A stretch of DNA of 64,000 nt, from positions 2,124,282 to 2,188,281 of the forward strand of contig NZ_CP028105.1 in NCBI RefSeq assembly GCF_003019675.1, given 5' to 3'. Numbering within the stretch: the stretch's first letter is position 1; every line of letters starts with the position of its first letter. The notes below the pieces were generated by a model. It was given only the letters and a program-made list of their open reading frames with translations, was not told the DNA's origin and searched no databases. Below are positions 61,008 to 64,000 of the stretch, piece by piece. A program made the position numbers and the translations under genes. Source of the DNA: Fusobacterium ulcerans. GTDB taxonomy: Bacteria > Fusobacteriota > Fusobacteriia > Fusobacteriales > Fusobacteriaceae.

Positions 61008-61943
61008 ATGAAAAGAGTCGATTATGTAAGTTTTGGTCTTTCTATACTTCTGAACCTGCTTATCATACTGCTTATACCTGGTCTTTCAGTGGAAACTATA
61101 GTTGATAAAAAAATTAAAGTTGGATTAGTTTCTTATGATAATAACAGTAGACTAAAGATGGAAGGAACTAAAAATACTAACTCTAAAACTAAAAATCTGA
61201 CAGCTGAGACTAGAAAAAAGACAGAAAAAATTGAAACTCAGGTGAAGAAAGAAAGTACAGTAAAAAAAGAACCTGTTACTCAGGTAAAAGCAAAAGAACC
61301 TGAAAAGAAACCAACTTTAAGTGATATAGCTAAATCTATATCAGGTCCTGAAATAGACGTTTTATCTGGAATAAGTGATATAAGCCATCCTGTTGTCAGA
61401 GAAAAAGTAAAAACAATTCCTAAAAGACAAAATGATAATAAAGAAGGAGTGGTTTCAAAAGATAATCTTGTTGGAGAAAAACTAGATTTAGCATCTGATT
61501 CCGATATGAATATTCAAGGAAAGGAACAATTCTTAGTCAAGGAAGATGGAAAGCTTGCCTTTAACTCAGAAGAGGGAAAAGATTTGGAATTTGAAAGAAT
61601 ATTGAAAGCAGATGGTGATGTAGAGGGTTTACCAAGTGGATATAGACTTGGAACAGAAGATGGAAATATTGTTGCTAGATGGGATAATACTAACAGGGAG
61701 CCTGTGTATCCAGAAAGTGCTCAATTAAGAGGGCTTCATGGAACAGTGAAGATAAGAATGAATATTGATGAAAACGGAAATGTAAATTCTTTATTTCTTG
61801 AAAAAGGAAGTGGAGTTCCAGAAATCAATAGTGCTATAGAAGAGATAGGAAGAACTTGGAAGATATATTTGAGTAAAAATGGAATGAATGTAAAAGGTGA
61901 TGTTATATTGGAATATAACTTTACATTAAGAGGAAAAAATTAA
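61008..61943 (+). CDS. tonB: TonB family energy transducer
   Basis: A 311-residue protein with one N-terminal membrane helix (FGLSILLNLLIILLIPGLSV), a long Lys/Glu/Thr-rich periplasmic linker (about 45-130), and a C-terminal TonB domain: PVYPESAQLRGLHGTVKIRMNIDENG, then GSGVPEINSAIEEIGRTWK. The linker is KE/KT-rich rather than Pro-rich. The start at 61008 follows AAGGAGAGG; an open frame upstream overlaps exbD but has no ribosome binding site. The outer-membrane receptor it serves is not in the window. Confidence 0.9.
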   Translation: MKRVDYVSFGLSILLNLLIILLIPGLSVETIVDKKIKVGLVSYDNNSRLKMEGTKNTNSKTKNLTAETRKKTEKIETQVKKESTVKKEPVTQVKAKEPEKKPTLSDIAKSISGPEIDVLSGISDISHPVVREKVKTIPKRQNDNKEGVVSKDNLVGEKLDLASDSDMNIQGKEQFLVKEDGKLAFNSEEGKDLEFERILKADGDVEGLPSGYRLGTEDGNIVARWDNTNREPVYPESAQLRGLHGTVKIRMNIDENGNVNSLFLEKGSGVPEINSAIEEIGRTWKIYLSKNGMNVKGDVILEYNFTLRGKN

Positions 61944-61960
61944 TTTGTGAGGTGGATGGT

Positions 61961-63352
61961 TTGATTCTTTTAGGGTTTAGATTAGATAAAAGTTTAAAAG
62001 AGGAATTAGAAAATAATTTTGAAAACGAATTAACTTTCGCAGAAAATATAACTGATTTTATAGAATATCTAAAAAACAAAAAGTATGAAACTATAGTTAT
62101 AGAGGAGAGAAATCTTCAAGAAGAAGCTCTTATTAATTTAGTAAAAAAAGTTGGAGAACATCAAAAAAAAGGTGTTATAATAATTCTTGGAGAAACTTCT
62201 AATTTAAAAGTAGTTGCAGGAAGTGTAAAGGCAGGAGCTTATGATTATATATTAAAACCAGTGGATAATAATACTGTTATAAAAATAATAGAAAAATCTG
62301 TAAAAGATTATAAATTATTGGCTGAAAGAGTAGATAAACATAAAAGCTCTGGAGATAAACTTATAGGACAGACAAAAGAAATAGTAGAACTTTATAAAAT
62401 GATAGGAAAAGTTGCAAGCAGTAGAGTACCAGTTTTAGTAGTGGGAGAAAAGGGAACTGGGAAAACAAGTGTAGCAAAATCTATTCATCAATTCAGTGAC
62501 TGGTCAAATGAACCTCTTATAAGTATTAACTGTACTTCTTTCCAGAATGAGTTATTAGAAAGAAAGATGTTTGGTTATGAAAAAGGTGCTTTTACAGGAG
62601 CTGTTTTTTCTCAGATAGGAGATCTCGAAAAAGCTAATGGAGGAACACTTCATCTAGGAAATGTAGAGTCTTTAAGCTTGGATTTACAATCTAAGATACT
62701 ATATTTTTTAGAAGAGGGAGAATTTTTCAGAATGGGTGGAGCAGACCCTATAAAGATTGATTTAAGAGTAGTAGCAAGTACAAGTGAAAATCTCGAAGAA
62801 CTTATAAATCAGGGTAAATTTATTGATGAACTATATAGAAAATTAAAAGTTCTTGAAGTAAATATCCCACCATTAAGAGAAAGAAAAGATGACATACCTT
62901 TGATAATAGATCACTATTTAATAGAGTGTAATGAAGAGCTTCATAAAAATGTAAAAGGTGTGAGTAAGCCAGCGTTAAAGAAAATATTAAGATATGACTG
63001 GCCTGGAAATGTAAATGAACTTAAAAATGCGGTTAAATCTGCTGTAGCATTGTGCAGAGGAGGTTCTATACTTATAGAAGATCTTCCAAGCAATGTACTG
63101 GGTACAAAGGTCACAAAGAGAAAAGGAGATGCACAGACGAGTGCACTTAAAGAATGGGTAAAAGTAGAGATGGAAATGTATAAAACAGGTAATCAAAAAG
63201 GTTATTATGGAAATATTATCTCAAAAGTAGAAAAGGAACTTATCCATCAAGTATTGGAAATGACTAATGGAAAAAAAGTAGAGACAGCAGAGATACTAGG
63301 AATAACAAGAAATACATTGAGAACAAAAATGAGTAACTATGGTTTGGAGTAG
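61961..63352 (+). CDS. NtrC-like AAA+ regulator with degenerate receiver and Walker B motifs
   Basis: A 463-residue protein with the NtrC layout: pseudo-receiver (about 1-115), AAA+ domain (about 135-370), Fis-like helix-turn-helix (about 425-463, ETAEILGITRNTLRTKM). The receiver lacks the phosphorylated Asp (IVIEER instead) and the N-terminal acidic pair. The AAA+ part keeps Walker A (GEKGTGKT) and the sigma-54 loop GAFTGA. However, Walker B reads GTLHLGNVES where active enzymes have a DE pair, and the FR of the arginine-finger segment is FI. Start: TTG 61961 is better spaced from GAGGTGG than GTG 61952. ATP hydrolysis is doubtful. Confidence 0.82.
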   Translation: MILLGFRLDKSLKEELENNFENELTFAENITDFIEYLKNKKYETIVIEERNLQEEALINLVKKVGEHQKKGVIIILGETSNLKVVAGSVKAGAYDYILKPVDNNTVIKIIEKSVKDYKLLAERVDKHKSSGDKLIGQTKEIVELYKMIGKVASSRVPVLVVGEKGTGKTSVAKSIHQFSDWSNEPLISINCTSFQNELLERKMFGYEKGAFTGAVFSQIGDLEKANGGTLHLGNVESLSLDLQSKILYFLEEGEFFRMGGADPIKIDLRVVASTSENLEELINQGKFIDELYRKLKVLEVNIPPLRERKDDIPLIIDHYLIECNEELHKNVKGVSKPALKKILRYDWPGNVNELKNAVKSAVALCRGGSILIEDLPSNVLGTKVTKRKGDAQTSALKEWVKVEMEMYKTGNQKGYYGNIISKVEKELIHQVLEMTNGKKVETAEILGITRNTLRTKMSNYGLE

Positions 63353-63358
63353 GATGAA

Positions 63359-64000
63359 ATGCATATAACATTATATAGAAAATATAGACCTAAAAACTTT
63401 GAGGAGATAGCAGGACAAAAGGAAATAGTAAAGACTCTGAAAGCATCATTGAGAAATGGTAAAACTTCCCATGCATATCTTTTCACAGGTCCTAGAGGTG
63501 TGGGAAAAACTACAATAGCCAGACTTATAGCTAAAGGTGTCAATTGCTTGGAAAATGGTATTACTGATGAGCCATGTAATAAATGTGAAAACTGTCTTTC
63601 TATAAATGATGGAAGTTTTATGGATATGATTGAAATTGACGCTGCTTCTAATAGAGGAATAGATGAAATCAGACAACTGAAAGAAAAAATAAATTATCAA
63701 CCCTCAAAGGGAAGAAAAAAAATATATATTATAGATGAGGTTCACATGCTGACAAAGGAAGCTTTTAATGCTCTTTTGAAAACATTGGAAGAACCACCTG
63801 AACATGTAATATTTATACTTGCAACAACAGAAGCAGATAAAATACTTCCAACTATTATTTCAAGATGTCAGAGATATGATTTTAAAACTCTTTCTCCAGC
63901 TGAAATGAAAGAAAAACTTGGAGAAATATCTGAAAATGAAGGAGTTTCTGTACCAGATGATGTATTGGACCTGATTTATGAAAATTCTGGCGGAAGTATG
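63359..64000 (+). CDS. dnaX: DNA polymerase III gamma/tau subunit, 5' part (cut by window end)
   Basis: The first 214 residues of DnaX, the clamp-loader ATPase. It has the start MHITLYRKYRPKNFEEIAGQ, Walker A GPRGVGKTT, the four-cysteine zinc module (NCLENG..., PCNKCENC), Walker B with IIDEVHMLT, and the SRC sensor motif in IISRCQRYDF. The ATG at 63359 follows GGAGTAGGA; the ATG four bases before it meets a stop after four codons. The C-terminal remainder lies beyond the window. Confidence 0.95.
   Translation, partial: MHITLYRKYRPKNFEEIAGQKEIVKTLKASLRNGKTSHAYLFTGPRGVGKTTIARLIAKGVNCLENGITDEPCNKCENCLSINDGSFMDMIEIDAASNRGIDEIRQLKEKINYQPSKGRKKIYIIDEVHMLTKEAFNALLKTLEEPPEHVIFILATTEADKILPTIISRCQRYDFKTLSPAEMKEKLGEISENEGVSVPDDVLDLIYENSGGSM

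Overview
This window is AT-rich chromosomal DNA from a Gram-negative anaerobe, almost certainly a Fusobacterium. The signs are lipid A synthesis (LpxK), a FadL-type porin and TonB/ExbBD beside a Firmicute-like class III fructose bisphosphatase, pyruvate phosphate dikinase, PlsY, a four-subunit 2-oxoacid:ferredoxin oxidoreductase and a poly-gamma-glutamate (PgsB/PgsC/PgsW) locus. The species is not determined; the size of the accessory set would suit the F. varium/ulcerans/mortiferum group (inference). No rRNA, tRNA, CRISPR array, insertion sequence or prophage was seen.

Layout. 29-973: a 2-hydroxyacid dehydrogenase, followed by a long palindromic repeat. 1186-8416 (minus): a fadL-tetR pair, then a gluconeogenic set transcribed CcpN-like regulator - ppdK - fbp. 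8629-12046 (minus): a housekeeping operon lpxK - unknown - PTS IIA - nadD - phosphodiesterase. 12314-18931: a secreted CAP protein, glycogen debranching enzyme, a DUF2157/GDYXXLXY membrane pair and comM. 19019-24970: the four-subunit oxidoreductase operon, an AbgT transporter and mntP. 25233-31653: CoA-disulfide reductase, an uncharacterised ATP-grasp plus two hydrolases plus small protein operon, and a membrane-anchored lipase.

31809-37696 (minus) is the most unusual part: an ABC importer of the 2-aminoethylphosphonate type whose double permease carries a LicD-like transferase domain at its C-terminus. It is co-transcribed with a LicC/PntC-like nucleotidyltransferase and a helix-turn-helix protein carrying a second, degenerate nucleotidyltransferase domain. 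The simplest reading is capture of an environmental aminophosphonate (or phosphocholine-like compound), activation as a CMP derivative and transfer to a surface glycan.

37998-51722 holds an AGCS amino-acid symporter, a two-component system and a long plus-strand cluster: two gamma-glutamyltransferases (one a lipoprotein), a small exported protein, a TRAP-type large permease, a 48-residue membrane protein, two M14/AstE-like zinc hydrolases, and PgsB-PgsC-PgsW. Together they look like a poly-gamma-glutamate synthesis, trimming and recycling island.

51819-64000 is mostly housekeeping: HU, plsY-gpsA, an RpoD-like sigma factor and dnaN. It is followed by a DUF116 - TPR - small coiled protein - ExbB - ExbD - TonB operon, an NtrC-type regulator with degraded catalytic motifs, and the 5' end of dnaX cut by the window edge.

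Start codons were reassigned where a ribosome binding site clearly favoured an internal ATG/GTG/TTG. All promoter, operator and terminator calls are by eye.
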